Shown one piece after another: positions 17,080 to 25,686 of a stretch of 64,000 nt of DNA. How positions within the stretch are numbered: the stretch's first letter is position 1; each line of letters opens with the position of its first letter. Made by a program: the position numbers and the translations under genes. Source of the DNA: Pseudonocardiales bacterium (GTDB lineage: Bacteria; Actinomycetota; Actinomycetes; Mycobacteriales; Pseudonocardiaceae). The stretch covers positions 1-64,000 of the forward strand of contig JAFATA010000030.1 of the NCBI GenBank assembly GCA_019244165.1, in the 5' to 3' direction. The notes beneath the pieces were generated by a model. The model searched no databases. It was given only the letters and a program-made list of their open reading frames with translations, and was not told the DNA's origin.

Positions 17080-18762
17080 ATGCCTGCACCGACCCGCCCA
17101 GCGTCCCCGACCAAGGCCCGCCGTGGCGAGGGCCAGTGGGCCCTGGGCCATCGCGAGCCGCTCAACTCCAATGAACGGACCAAAAAGGACGACGACGGGC
17201 TCAACGTCCGGCATCGGATCGAGACGATCTACTCCCGGCGGGGCTTCGAGTCGATCGACCCAGCCGACCTGCGCGGCCGGTTCCGCTGGTGGGGGCTGTA
17301 CACCCAGCGCCGGCCCGGCATCGACGGCGGCCGCACCGGCACGCTGGAGCCCGAGGAACTGGAGGACTCCTACTTCATGATGCGGGTGCGCATCGATGGC
17401 GGCGCGCTGAGTACTGAGCAACTGCGGGTGATCGGCGAGACCTCCCGGCTCTACGCCCGCGACACCGCCGACATCACCGACCGGCAGAACATCCAGTACC
17501 ACTGGATCCGGATCGAGGACGTGCCCGCGATCTGGGAACAACTGGAGGCCGTCGGGCTGTCCACCACCGAGGCCTGCGGGGACTGCCCCCGAGTCGTCCT
17601 GGGTTCCCCGGTCGCGGGTATCGCCGCCGACGAGATCATCGACGGCACCCCAGCGATCGAGGAAATCAAGCGGCGCTACCTCGGCAGTCCCGAGTTCTCC
17701 AACCTGCCCCGCAAGTACAAGACCTCGATTTCCGGTCTGCAGGACGTCGCGCACGAGGTCAACGACATCTCCTTCGTCGGGGTGGTGCATCCCAAGCACG
17801 GTCCAGGCTTCGATGTGTGGGTCGGCGGCGGCCTGTCCACCAACCCGAAGATCGCCCGTCGGCTGGGCGCCTGGGTGCGGCGCGAGGAGGTGCCCGAGGT
17901 CTGGGCCGCGGTGACGGCACTGTTCCGCGACTACGGCTACCGGCGGCTGCGCCACCGCGCCCGGATCAAGTTCCTCGTCGCCGACTGGGGTGTGGAGCGG
18001 TTCCGCGAGGTGCTGGAGACCGAGTACCTGCACTACAGCCTCCTCGACGGTCCCGCGCCGCAGCCACCGCCCGCGCCGATCGACCACATCGGCGTGCACC
18101 GCCAGCACGATGGCAAGTGCTACATCGGGGTTGCCCCGGTGGCCGGTCGGGTCTCCGGCAGCACGCTGCTTGATGTGGCTAAGGCCGTGGAGCGGGCCGG
18201 TTCCGCCCGGGTTCGGCTGACCCCCTACCAGAAGCTCGTCGTGCCCGACGTCACCGAGTCCGAGGTGGACAGCCTGCTCGCCGAGCTGGGCCGGCTCGGG
18301 TTGTACGCTGACCCGAGCCCGTGGCGACGATCCGTGATGGCCTGCACCGGCATCGAGTTCTGCAAGCTGGCCATCGTGGAGACCAAGAACCGGGCGATCA
18401 CGCTGGTCGCCGAGCTGGAGCAGCGCCTCGCCGACATCCAGCCCACCCTGCAGACCCCGATCTCGGTGCACCTCAACGGCTGCCCGAACTCCTGTGCCCG
18501 GATCCAGGTCGCCGACATCGGGCTCAAGGGCCAACTGGTCACCGACGCGCAGGGCAACCAGGTCGAGGGCTTCCAGGTGCACCTGGGCGGCGGGCTTGGA
18601 CGGGACAGCGGGTTCGGCCGCAAGCTGCGCGGGCACAAGGTGACCTCTGCTGAGCTGGCGGACTACGTGGAGCGGGTCCTTCGCCGTTACGCCCGGCAAC
18701 GTGCACCGGGCGAGCCCTTCGCGCGCTGGGTGGCCCGAGCCGACGAGGAGACTTTGCGATGA
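17080..18762 (+). CDS. nirA: ferredoxin-dependent sulfite (or nitrite) reductase
   Basis: 560 residues. Two NirA/SirA ferredoxin-like halves and the siroheme-[4Fe-4S] ligands ACTGIEFC (CX5C) and NGCPNSC (CX3C) are present, together with TQRR near the N-terminus. It reduces sulfite to sulfide with six electrons from ferredoxin. Coupling to cysD-cysN and the Cys-type leader favour sulfite rather than nitrite as substrate. ATG at 17080 has a clear GACGGAGG RBS; the stop overlaps the cysD start as ATGA. No cysH gene follows, unlike many actinobacterial nirA operons. Confidence 0.93.
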   Translation: MPAPTRPASPTKARRGEGQWALGHREPLNSNERTKKDDDGLNVRHRIETIYSRRGFESIDPADLRGRFRWWGLYTQRRPGIDGGRTGTLEPEELEDSYFMMRVRIDGGALSTEQLRVIGETSRLYARDTADITDRQNIQYHWIRIEDVPAIWEQLEAVGLSTTEACGDCPRVVLGSPVAGIAADEIIDGTPAIEEIKRRYLGSPEFSNLPRKYKTSISGLQDVAHEVNDISFVGVVHPKHGPGFDVWVGGGLSTNPKIARRLGAWVRREEVPEVWAAVTALFRDYGYRRLRHRARIKFLVADWGVERFREVLETEYLHYSLLDGPAPQPPPAPIDHIGVHRQHDGKCYIGVAPVAGRVSGSTLLDVAKAVERAGSARVRLTPYQKLVVPDVTESEVDSLLAELGRLGLYADPSPWRRSVMACTGIEFCKLAIVETKNRAITLVAELEQRLADIQPTLQTPISVHLNGCPNSCARIQVADIGLKGQLVTDAQGNQVEGFQVHLGGGLGRDSGFGRKLRGHKVTSAELADYVERVLRRYARQRAPGEPFARWVARADEETLR

Positions 18763-19691
18763 CGGCGATCATGACGGCACCGGCGAGATCCGCTGCCGTA
18801 GAGGCTGATCACCTGGCAGCGTTGGAGTCCGAGGCGGTGCACATCATCCGCGAGGTGATTGCTGAGTTCGAGCGGCCGGTACTGCTGTTCTCCGGCGGCA
18901 AGGACTCCGCGGTGCTGCTGCATCTGGCGCTGTGCGCGGTGTACCCGGCTCCGCTGCCGTTGCCGCTGCTGCACGTGGACACCGGGCACAACTTCCCTGA
19001 GGTGATCTCCTACCGGGACCGTCGGGTCCTCGAGCTGGGGCTGCGGCTGCACGTGGCGGCGGTGCAGGACTGGATCGACGACGGTCGGCTGACTGAGCGC
19101 CCCGACGGCACCCGCAACCCGCTGCAGACCGTCCCTCTGCTGGACACCATCAACGAGCACCGCTTCGATGCCGTCCTCGGCGGCGCCCGCCGCGACGAGG
19201 ATCGGGCGCGAGCCAAGGAACGCATCGTCAGCCTGCGCGACGCCTTCGGCGGTTGGGATCCTCGCCGACAACGTCCGGAGCTGTGGAACCTCTACAACGG
19301 CCGGCACAGCGCCGGGGAGCATGTCCGGGTCTTCCCCCTGTCCAACTGGACCGAACTGGACGTCTGGCGCTACATCGCCCGCCGCGATATCCCGGTCCCC
19401 AGCATCTACTACGCGCATCAGCGGGAAGTGTTCGCCCGGGACGGGATGTGGTTGACCGCTGGCACCTGGGGCGGCCCGCGCAGGGGCGAGCGGGTAGTCC
19501 TCAAGTCGGTGCGGTATCGCACCGTTGGGGATACCTCCTGCACCGGCGCGGTGGAGTCCACGGCCGCGACCTTGGAGGAGGTGCTCGCCGAGGTGGCCGC
19601 CAGCCGGATCACCGAGCGCGGCGCCACTCGAGCCGACGACCGGTTGTCGGAGGCCGCGATGGAGGACCGCAAACGCGAGGGCTACTTCTGA
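18759..19691 (+). CDS. cysD: sulfate adenylyltransferase subunit 2 (CysD)
   Basis: 310 residues, the catalytic subunit of ATP sulfurylase that makes APS from sulfate and ATP. PP-loop motif FSGGKDSAVLLHLA near residues 44-57, then HVDTGHNFPE, RRDEDRARAKER and a C-terminal DRKREGYF tail, all typical of CysD and distinct from the shorter CysH reductases. ATG at 18759 overlaps the nirA stop; its TGA overlaps the cysN ATG by one base. Part of the Cys-leader operon. Confidence 0.96.
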   Translation: MTAIMTAPARSAAVEADHLAALESEAVHIIREVIAEFERPVLLFSGGKDSAVLLHLALCAVYPAPLPLPLLHVDTGHNFPEVISYRDRRVLELGLRLHVAAVQDWIDDGRLTERPDGTRNPLQTVPLLDTINEHRFDAVLGGARRDEDRARAKERIVSLRDAFGGWDPRRQRPELWNLYNGRHSAGEHVRVFPLSNWTELDVWRYIARRDIPVPSIYYAHQREVFARDGMWLTAGTWGGPRRGERVVLKSVRYRTVGDTSCTGAVESTAATLEEVLAEVAASRITERGATRADDRLSEAAMEDRKREGYF

Positions 19692-20935
19692 TGACCAGCT
19701 TGCTGCGGCTGACCACCGCAGGTTCGGTCGACGACGGCAAGTCCACGTTGGTCGGGCGGTTGCTGCACGACACCCAGTCGATCATGACTGATCAGCTTGC
19801 CGCGGTGGAACAAGCCACCCGCGCTCGCGGTGGCGACTTACCGGACCTGGCCCTGTTCACCGACGGGCTGCGCGCGGAGCGGGAGCAGGGCATCACCATC
19901 GACGCGGCCTACCGCTACTTCGCCACGCCCACCCGCAAGTTCGTGCTGGCCGACTGCCCGGGGCATGTGCAGTACACCCGCAACACGGTCTGCGGGGCCT
20001 CCACCGCCGAGCTCGCCGTGATCCTGGTCGACGCGCGCCAGGGTCTAGTCGAGCAGACCCGGCGCCACCTCGCCGTCATGGCGTTCCTGCGGGTACCGCA
20101 TCTGGTGCTCGCGGTGAACAAGATGGACCTGGTGAACTTCGACGAGCCGACGTTTCGTCGCATCGAGTCGGAGTTCGCGGCGGCGGCAGGCGCGCTAGGC
20201 GTGCCGGATCTGGTGGCTGTGCCGGTGTCCGCGCTGCACGGCGATAACGTCGCGGTTGCCAGCCGGCGCACCCAGTGGTATCGGGGTCCGACGCTGCTGG
20301 AGCACTTGGAGGCGGTGCCCACCGGGCGGGCGGCGGTGGCCGAGCCGATGCGCTTTCCGGTGCAGCTGGTGCTGCGACCGCGCACCGCCGAGCACCCCGA
20401 CTACCGTGGCCTCGCCGGCCGGGTCGCCTCCGGAGTGCTGGAAGTCGGCCACGAGGTCATCGCCTTGCCTTCCGGGGGCCGTTCCACCGTGGTGGGCATC
20501 GACACCCCCGACGGTCCGATGTCGTGCGCCGCCGCCGGGCAATCGGTCACCGTGCTGCTGAGCGACGAGATCGACGTCGGGCGGGGCGAGGTGCTGGCCC
20601 GCCCGGAGCAGGCACCACGGGTGGTCACCGAGCTCGACGCGGACCTGTGCTGGCTGGCCGACCACCCGCTGCGCGCCGGCGCGCGGGTGCTGGTCAAACA
20701 CGGCACTCGCACCGTCCGGGCGGTCGTCACCGAGCTGACCGGGCGGCTGGACCTGCGCACCCTGCGGCATACCGCGCCACCGGCCGCGCTGGAGCTCAAC
20801 GAGATCGGCGTTGCGCGGATCCGGCTCGCCCAGCCGCTGGCGGTGGACTCCTATGCCACGGACCGCCACACCGGTGGCTTCCTCGTCATCGACGCCGCCG
20901 ACGGCAACACCCTCGCCGCCGGTCTGGTCGGATAA
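19691..20935 (+). CDS. cysN: sulfate adenylyltransferase subunit 1 (CysN), GTPase
   Basis: 414 residues. EF-Tu-like GTPase with P-loop GSVDDGKST at 11-19, DCPGH and NKMD motifs, followed by two beta-barrel domains. GTP hydrolysis drives APS formation by CysD. There is no C-terminal APS kinase (CysC) extension, so PAPS is not made by this protein; assimilation probably goes through an APS reductase encoded elsewhere. ATG at 19691 is fixed by the TGATG overlap with cysD. Last intact gene of the operon. Confidence 0.95.
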   Translation: MTSLLRLTTAGSVDDGKSTLVGRLLHDTQSIMTDQLAAVEQATRARGGDLPDLALFTDGLRAEREQGITIDAAYRYFATPTRKFVLADCPGHVQYTRNTVCGASTAELAVILVDARQGLVEQTRRHLAVMAFLRVPHLVLAVNKMDLVNFDEPTFRRIESEFAAAAGALGVPDLVAVPVSALHGDNVAVASRRTQWYRGPTLLEHLEAVPTGRAAVAEPMRFPVQLVLRPRTAEHPDYRGLAGRVASGVLEVGHEVIALPSGGRSTVVGIDTPDGPMSCAAAGQSVTVLLSDEIDVGRGEVLARPEQAPRVVTELDADLCWLADHPLRAGARVLVKHGTRTVRAVVTELTGRLDLRTLRHTAPPAALELNEIGVARIRLAQPLAVDSYATDRHTGGFLVIDAADGNTLAAGLVG

Positions 20936-20987
20936 GCCACTCCGTCAGCAGCCTTGTGTCGTCGCTAGGCCCAATAGGCTGGGCTCG

Positions 20988-21778
20988 GTGAAACGGTGGT
21001 CGGGCAGCTGGCGCCACGCCGGTGCTCGCCTCGCCCGGGCGCCCTCGGTCCGGCTACCGGGCGATGCGTGGCGCCGCAGCTATGACTGGTTGCGCGGATC
21101 GGCCCCGGGTCTGGTGCCGTTGGCGCTGCTGGTCGGGGCTGGCGCGGGTGCCGGTGCGGTGGTGTTCCGGTACCTGATCCTTGGCTTCACCGAAGCGTTC
21201 ACTGGGCAGGCGGACTACAGCGCCGCAGGCCGCGTCGCCAGCCCGCATTTTCCTGGCTTGGGCATATTTTTCGTAATCCTGGTCCCCGCGCTCGGGGGCT
21301 GGTGTATGGGCCGATCGTGGACCGGTACGCGAAGGAGGCCCGTGGGCACGGGGTGCCGGAGGTGATGCTGGCCATCGCGGAGCGGGGCGGGCGGATCGGT
21401 CCGCAGGTGGCGGTCGTGAAGTCGTTGGCGTCGGCGTTGTGTATCGGCTCAGGTGGATCCGTCGGTCGGGAAGGACCGATCGTGCAGATCGGCTCGGCGC
21501 TGGGGTCGAGCATCGGGCAGGCGCTGCGGATCTCCGATACCCGGCTCCGGTTGCTGGTTGCCTGCGGCGCGGCCGGCGGCATCTCGGCCACGTTCAACGC
21601 CCCCCTTGCGGGGGTGTTCTTCGCTCTTGAGCTGATCCTGCGGGACTTCGCCACCGAGTCGTTCGGGGTGGTGGTCCTCGCGTCGGTCACCGCCGACGTG
21701 ATCGGGCGAGCGGCCTTGACTTCATCGAAGGGCCGGCGCTGGGTGTGGGCTCGTATACCAGTGGCAGCCGGGGACTGA
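20988..21778 (+). pseudogene. ClC-family chloride channel/transporter, frameshifted and truncated
   Basis: The frame from GTG at 20988 encodes an N-terminal region with a first membrane helix (LVPLALLVGAGAGAGAVVF) and reaches LVPALGG. It then loses frame in a run of five G (21294-21298); one more G would continue as LVYGPIVDRYAKEARGHGVPEV. The second frame holds ClC signatures: GSGGSVGREGPIVQIG (selectivity filter region) and GGISATFNAPLAGVFFALE. It stops at 21778 after about 160 residues, far short of a full ClC of 400 or more residues, with an unrelated tail. The two lesions together make a functional channel unlikely, although the G run could be an error or phase variation. Confidence 0.8.
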
Positions 21779-21782
21779 AAGA

Positions 21783-21845
21783 GTGAACGAGTCCGGCAGC
21801 GGTAAACACCGGAAAGAAGACAGAGGCGATAAGAACGACCAGTGA
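21783..21845 (+). other. 20-codon mini-ORF overlapping the methyltransferase start
   Basis: GTG at 21783 opens a very hydrophilic reading frame (KHRKEDRGDKNDQ at its end) whose TGA overlaps the GTG start of the next gene. The frame is open upstream to about 21720. It could be a coupling ORF or the tail of a lost gene such as a RiPP precursor. Not recognisable. Confidence 0.2.
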
Positions 21846-23020
21846 CCGTCATCGATGCGAATTCTTCCTGGGTCGCTTTGGTCGTGGAGGTGCCGCGCGC
21901 AGCGTTCATTCCCGACACCATCTGGCTAGACGATAGCTGTGGTGACGCGCTCGTGGCGTTGTCCAAGCACACTGACCCGGATGGCTGGCACGCTGTGGTG
22001 TCTGCGGATGCGCCCGTCATCACGCAGGTCAATCTCGGTGACGTGCAGCCTGGCCAAAGGGGTAGCTTTGCGTCCAGCTCGGCTAGCCAGCCGAGCATCG
22101 TTGCGGAGATGCTGAACGCCCTGGACGCCCGTCCCAGGCAGTCCGTGCTGGAAATCGGTACCGGGACCGGGTGGAACGCCGCGCTGCTCTCACGCTGTGT
22201 CGGCGAGCACGGCCGGGTGGTCACCATCGAAGTGGATCCACGCCTGGCGCAGCACGCCCGACGCGCGCTCGCTCACGCCGGATACGACCCGCTGGTGATC
22301 ACCGGAGACGGCCTGGTCGGGTACTCGGCGGGGGCTCCGTACGACCGGGTGATCTCCACTGCATCCATCCGCGAGGTCGTGCCCCGCGCCTGGCTCGACC
22401 AGCTCCGGCCCACAGGACGGCTGGTGACGCCGTGGGGTACGGATTGGTCCAACGGGGTCCTGCTGACCCTCACCTTGGCCGAGGGCGGTGTGGCCACCGG
22501 CAGGTTCTCTGGCGATGTGGCCTTTATGCGTCTGCGCAGCCAGCGCCGCGCCCGGTATGGCTGGCGGCCCAGTGACCGTGACATCGAGCGCGCCCAGATC
22601 ACCGCCACCGCCTGCCGCGGGAGCGATCTGGACCGAATGCTGAACCCGGAGAAAGGCACGTTCGCCATCGGTGCGCGGCTGGCGTCCTGCTGCCTGGTGG
22701 TCGAGCGGGACGCCCGCGGCACACTCCACCACACCCTGGAGCTGGACGACGGAGCAACCAGGTCGTGGGCGCAACTGGACGCCAACCTCAACGACCCGGC
22801 CCCGTTCATGGTGCGCCAATTAGGGCCGCGCAAGCTGTGGGACGAGGTCGAGGCCGCCTACGACTGGTGGCACGACCAAGGCGAACCGCGCCTCGATCGG
22901 TTCGGTTTGCACAGCTGGGAGGGGCAGCAGTGGATCTGGCTCGACGAACCCGACAACACCGTCCGGGTCGTGGAACCATCAGACGCGGGTCGTGGCGACC
23001 TGCCGGGCCTTGCGGGCTAG
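21842..23020 (+). CDS. protein-L-isoaspartate O-methyltransferase-like enzyme of RiPP type
   Basis: 392 residues. PIMT core: VPRAAFIPD, ASSSASQPSIVAEML, VLEIGTGTGWNAALL and APYDRVISTAS. The long C-terminal extension ending LWDEVEAAYDWWHDQGEP...DRFG is typical of PIMT homologues in RiPP clusters (FxLD lanthipeptide, ATP-grasp graspetide and aspartimide-forming systems), where they methylate a precursor-peptide Asp to give aspartimide. No precursor, ATP-grasp or lanthionine enzyme is seen nearby, so it looks like an orphan or remnant of such a cluster. GTG at 21842. It converges on and overlaps the XRE-TPR gene by 42 bases. A truncated paralogue lies at 60134-60784. Confidence 0.8.
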   Translation: MTVIDANSSWVALVVEVPRAAFIPDTIWLDDSCGDALVALSKHTDPDGWHAVVSADAPVITQVNLGDVQPGQRGSFASSSASQPSIVAEMLNALDARPRQSVLEIGTGTGWNAALLSRCVGEHGRVVTIEVDPRLAQHARRALAHAGYDPLVITGDGLVGYSAGAPYDRVISTASIREVVPRAWLDQLRPTGRLVTPWGTDWSNGVLLTLTLAEGGVATGRFSGDVAFMRLRSQRRARYGWRPSDRDIERAQITATACRGSDLDRMLNPEKGTFAIGARLASCCLVVERDARGTLHHTLELDDGATRSWAQLDANLNDPAPFMVRQLGPRKLWDEVEAAYDWWHDQGEPRLDRFGLHSWEGQQWIWLDEPDNTVRVVEPSDAGRGDLPGLAG

Positions 23021-24307
23021 GTCACGGGCGTCGGTGCCCGGGCGGGCTGCCAGCGCAGCGGCCAGGGGCACCAGTCGCTCCCGGCGGAGGGCGGCGGAGC
23101 GCAGGGTGCTGACCACCTCGATGGCCTGGTGAGCCAAACTCAGCCCCTGGGGTTCCCCGGCCCGCACGTGCACCTCAGCGAGCAGCAGCTCGGCGACGGT
23201 GCGGCCCGGGCGGTAGTGGCCCTCGCGGTAGCCGCGGACCGCGTTGGCGGCGGAGCGCTCGGCGGCCTCCAGCTGGCCCAGATTCAGCTGAACCCCTGCC
23301 GTGGTCAAATCACCCCCCGCGTGCTCGAAGGCATCGCGCGGCTCCCACCCCTCATTCGCCTCAGCAAGACACCGGGTGGCCTGCTCGGGGGCCTTCATGA
23401 GGGCCCACGCGGTCGCGGAAAGCCGGCTCAGCCGCGCAGCGAGGGTCGGCAGCCGGGGATCATCAGCACGTGGGAGTGCCGAGGCGGGCCTGCCGAGCGG
23501 GAACCCGCCAAGCCGCAGCTGCCCGAACTGAAATAGCTTCAGCGCCTCGTTGGGATGCCCGATCCAGACCAGGGTCAACCCGGCCTGCCAGGTGGCGTTG
23601 GCGACCCCGTAGCTGTCCCCGAACTGATCGGCCAAAGACAGCGCTTCGGTGAAGAAACCGGTCCCGTCCAGCCCATCGTCGTAGCAGTACCACCCCGCCT
23701 CGGTGTACAGCTCGACCAGCGCGGCAGCAAACTGTGCCTTGACCGCCTCGCGCGCGGGCACCTCCAGCCACGGCGTGTACTCCCTGGCCGTGGCACCGAA
23801 CACGCCAGCCTGCCCACCGTAGTGCCGGGCCACCCCGCGCAGCGACTCGGTCAGGGCGCGCAGGACGTGCACATCGGAGATTCCCAGTCGCGAGGGCAGC
23901 ACCTGCCTGCTGGGCAGGGCCAGCTTGACCGTTTTACCCAGACCCACCGCCTGGCCCACGGCTGCCGTCGAGGCGGTCGCGATGAGGGCGCGGCGTTTCA
24001 CGGCCTCGTCCACCTCTTCCTCGGCCGGCGGTGCCTCCGCTGGCTCCTCACCGTAGCTGACGCCCAGCCACGCCCGGGGTACGCCGAGTCCGTCGGCGAT
24101 GCGCTCGATCACCCACACGTTGCTGACCTGACGGCCCCTGACCATGATCTCGCTGACCTCCGACTGGGACTGACCGGTCAGCTGCGCGATGTGGCGCTGG
24201 CTCACCCCCAGGCGCCGCAGGTGGCGGTACACCGTGCCGATGTCCCGGGCGGCCAGCACAGCACGCATCTCGTCGCCCTCGAACAGCGCGCGATCCAGGG
24301 GACCCAC
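22979..24307 (-). CDS. XRE-family regulator with TPR-like sensor domain
   Basis: 442 residues. Helix-turn-helix at about 27-80 (SQRHIAQLTGQSQSEVSEI), a short Ala/Glu-rich linker with a hydrophobic patch, then helical repeats (about 170-440) of the TPR kind. This architecture is common among actinobacterial regulators that bind small signals or peptides, and one often accompanies RiPP-type methyltransferase genes. The convergent overlap with the PIMT-like gene suggests they travel together. ATG at 24307. Target and signal unknown. Confidence 0.8.
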   Translation of the reverse strand: MGPLDRALFEGDEMRAVLAARDIGTVYRHLRRLGVSQRHIAQLTGQSQSEVSEIMVRGRQVSNVWVIERIADGLGVPRAWLGVSYGEEPAEAPPAEEEVDEAVKRRALIATASTAAVGQAVGLGKTVKLALPSRQVLPSRLGISDVHVLRALTESLRGVARHYGGQAGVFGATAREYTPWLEVPAREAVKAQFAAALVELYTEAGWYCYDDGLDGTGFFTEALSLADQFGDSYGVANATWQAGLTLVWIGHPNEALKLFQFGQLRLGGFPLGRPASALPRADDPRLPTLAARLSRLSATAWALMKAPEQATRCLAEANEGWEPRDAFEHAGGDLTTAGVQLNLGQLEAAERSAANAVRGYREGHYRPGRTVAELLLAEVHVRAGEPQGLSLAHQAIEVVSTLRSAALRRERLVPLAAALAARPGTDARDLARKARQVATTRV

Positions 24308-24548
24308 CAGTGATCACCTCTCGGTCAACCAGACGGCGGTATCTGCAGCCACCACGTCACTGTGCCGGTAACGATCTCACTTCAAGCAAGTTGCCGAGAA
24401 CCGTGATCTATCAACCGTGCGGCTACTTGCCGCACCACAGCTGGTGCCCACCAACGGGGCGCGGCGGTGCGACGGGTAGCCCCCCGCCGTTAGCGGCGCG
24501 GGCGACGGTCCGCCGGGCCTGGGGCCTGCCAGCGCCATCCGACCAGAC

Positions 24549-24929
24549 GTGATCGACGGCCGGGTTCTCGACGCCTCCGCACTGATCGCGTTCGCGCGCG
24601 GCACCTCACTCTATGCTGCTGCGGCAGTCTGGACGGCGGTTGAGGAGTCGATCGTCCTGATTGTGCCCTCGACTGCGGTAGCGGCAACGTGGACGGAACT
24701 TACCGACGAGCAGCAACCCGTGCTCGACGTCGTGCTGAACCTTCCGGTCACAGTCGTCGACGACCTTGATCAAGCACGTGCTCGCACTGTTGGCCAGCTT
24801 GGCGGTCCCCAGGCCGACGCGCACGCCATCGCCTGCGCTCAGCAACGCAGATGGCCCCTGCTCACTGCCGACCCTGCCCACTACGCCCGCCACGAACAGA
24901 CCGGCGTCGACCTCGAACCCATGACCTAG
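24549..24929 (+). CDS. PIN-domain ribonuclease toxin (VapC-like), no visible antitoxin
   Basis: 126 residues. PIN fold residues: LDASALIAF with the first catalytic Asp, an internal ELT acidic site, DAHAIACA, and a terminal TADP motif. VapC toxins cleave tRNA or rRNA and need a cognate antitoxin. The roughly 240 bases upstream are open in the +1-type frame but do not look like an AbrB, RHH or Phd antitoxin. GTG at 24549. It lies just left of the tRNA-Val element relic, consistent with accessory DNA. Confidence 0.75.
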   Translation: MIDGRVLDASALIAFARGTSLYAAAAVWTAVEESIVLIVPSTAVAATWTELTDEQQPVLDVVLNLPVTVVDDLDQARARTVGQLGGPQADAHAIACAQQRRWPLLTADPAHYARHEQTGVDLEPMT

Positions 24930-24957
24930 CCGTCGCCGCAGTTCAGAGGGGATTTTA

Positions 24958-24988
24958 GTGGGCGCAGCAGGAGTCGAACCTGCAACCT
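24958..24988 (-). repeat. duplicated tRNA-Val 3' end, putative distal attachment site
   Basis: Matches 26353-26383 with two differences (A for G at two sites). It retains the T-arm and acceptor 3' strand but no usable D-arm or anticodon arm, so it is not a second tRNA gene. Directly repeated with the intact copy, as attL/attR should be. Confidence 0.7.
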
Positions 24989-25126
24989 GCCCAGCGGCGA
25001 GCGTGATCGTTAGAGGTGACCACCGCACCAACGCCCGGCCGACAGCCGGGCTCAGCCCATGCCTTTCTTTCTCGTGTCACGCGCGAGCCGCCCGGCGCGC
25101 TCGAAACCGCAGGGAAAATCCTCACA

Positions 25127-25612
25127 CTAACCTTGTTGAAGCTCGGAAGCCACCGACTCGATCCTGACAAATGGTATCTTCGCTATATAGTTCCGATATA
25201 GTTCGGCAGCATTTCGGACTGGCAAGTGCTGAAGCTCCAGAAGAGTTTGCAGCCCTTCCAGCTCTGTATCACAAGCCTCTGCCGCGCGAAGCTGCGCCGC
25301 CATATCTTGCGATTTTCCTAGTTGCACAGAAATGGTCGCTACAAGCGACACAAGCATGGCGACGAGACAGAGGACTCGCCACACAGTAGAAGAACTCGAT
25401 AACGAGAGTGCGTGTTGGACTGCTCCAGCAAACGATAGTCCTCCGAACGCGGGGCCGGCGGTAAGAACCGCCGCAATAGCACTACCGATTATGCTAGTAT
25501 TCGCCAATCGAACGCTACGCGGCCGGACTCGTCGTATGAAATTTCCTATGTTCACCCGTTGCACTTCAATCCGCCGCAGTAGTTCCTGTCGGTTTTTACC
25601 ATTCTCGTCCAT
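25127..25612 (-). CDS. small membrane protein of unknown function in the element relic
   Basis: 161 residues from ATG at 25612, chosen because GAGGGG lies six bases upstream; an ATG at 25636 has no RBS. A basic N-terminus, then two hydrophobic segments (IIGSAIAAVLTAGPAFGG and VLCLVAMLVSLVATISV) and a C-terminal helical, probably cytoplasmic domain. The layout recalls SLATT-type two-helix proteins of conflict systems, but that is only a resemblance. Its base composition is visibly less GC-rich than the chromosome, in line with imported DNA. Confidence 0.6.
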   Translation of the reverse strand: MDENGKNRQELLRRIEVQRVNIGNFIRRVRPRSVRLANTSIIGSAIAAVLTAGPAFGGLSFAGAVQHALSLSSSSTVWRVLCLVAMLVSLVATISVQLGKSQDMAAQLRAAEACDTELEGLQTLLELQHLPVRNAAELYRNYIAKIPFVRIESVASELQQG

Positions 25613-25686
25613 ATTGTTCCCCTCGGGGTCTTCCATGTGAGAATTTTTTAGGGCGTGGGGTTACTGATCGTGTACCGACACGCGCG

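Noticed and set aside
17032-18699. 555-codon minus-strand frame opposite nirA
   Set aside because: Composition artefact of high GC third positions; nirA has its siroheme ligands on the plus strand.
24310-24552. an 80-codon ORF ending on the PIN gene start as an antitoxin
   Set aside because: Its stop overlaps the toxin start, but the product is Pro/Arg/Ala-rich without any antitoxin fold or plausible start and looks non-coding.
24958-25035. a second complete tRNA gene at the left end of the element relic
   Set aside because: Only the T-arm and acceptor 3' strand match; no D-arm or stable anticodon stem can be drawn, so it is a 3'-end duplication.
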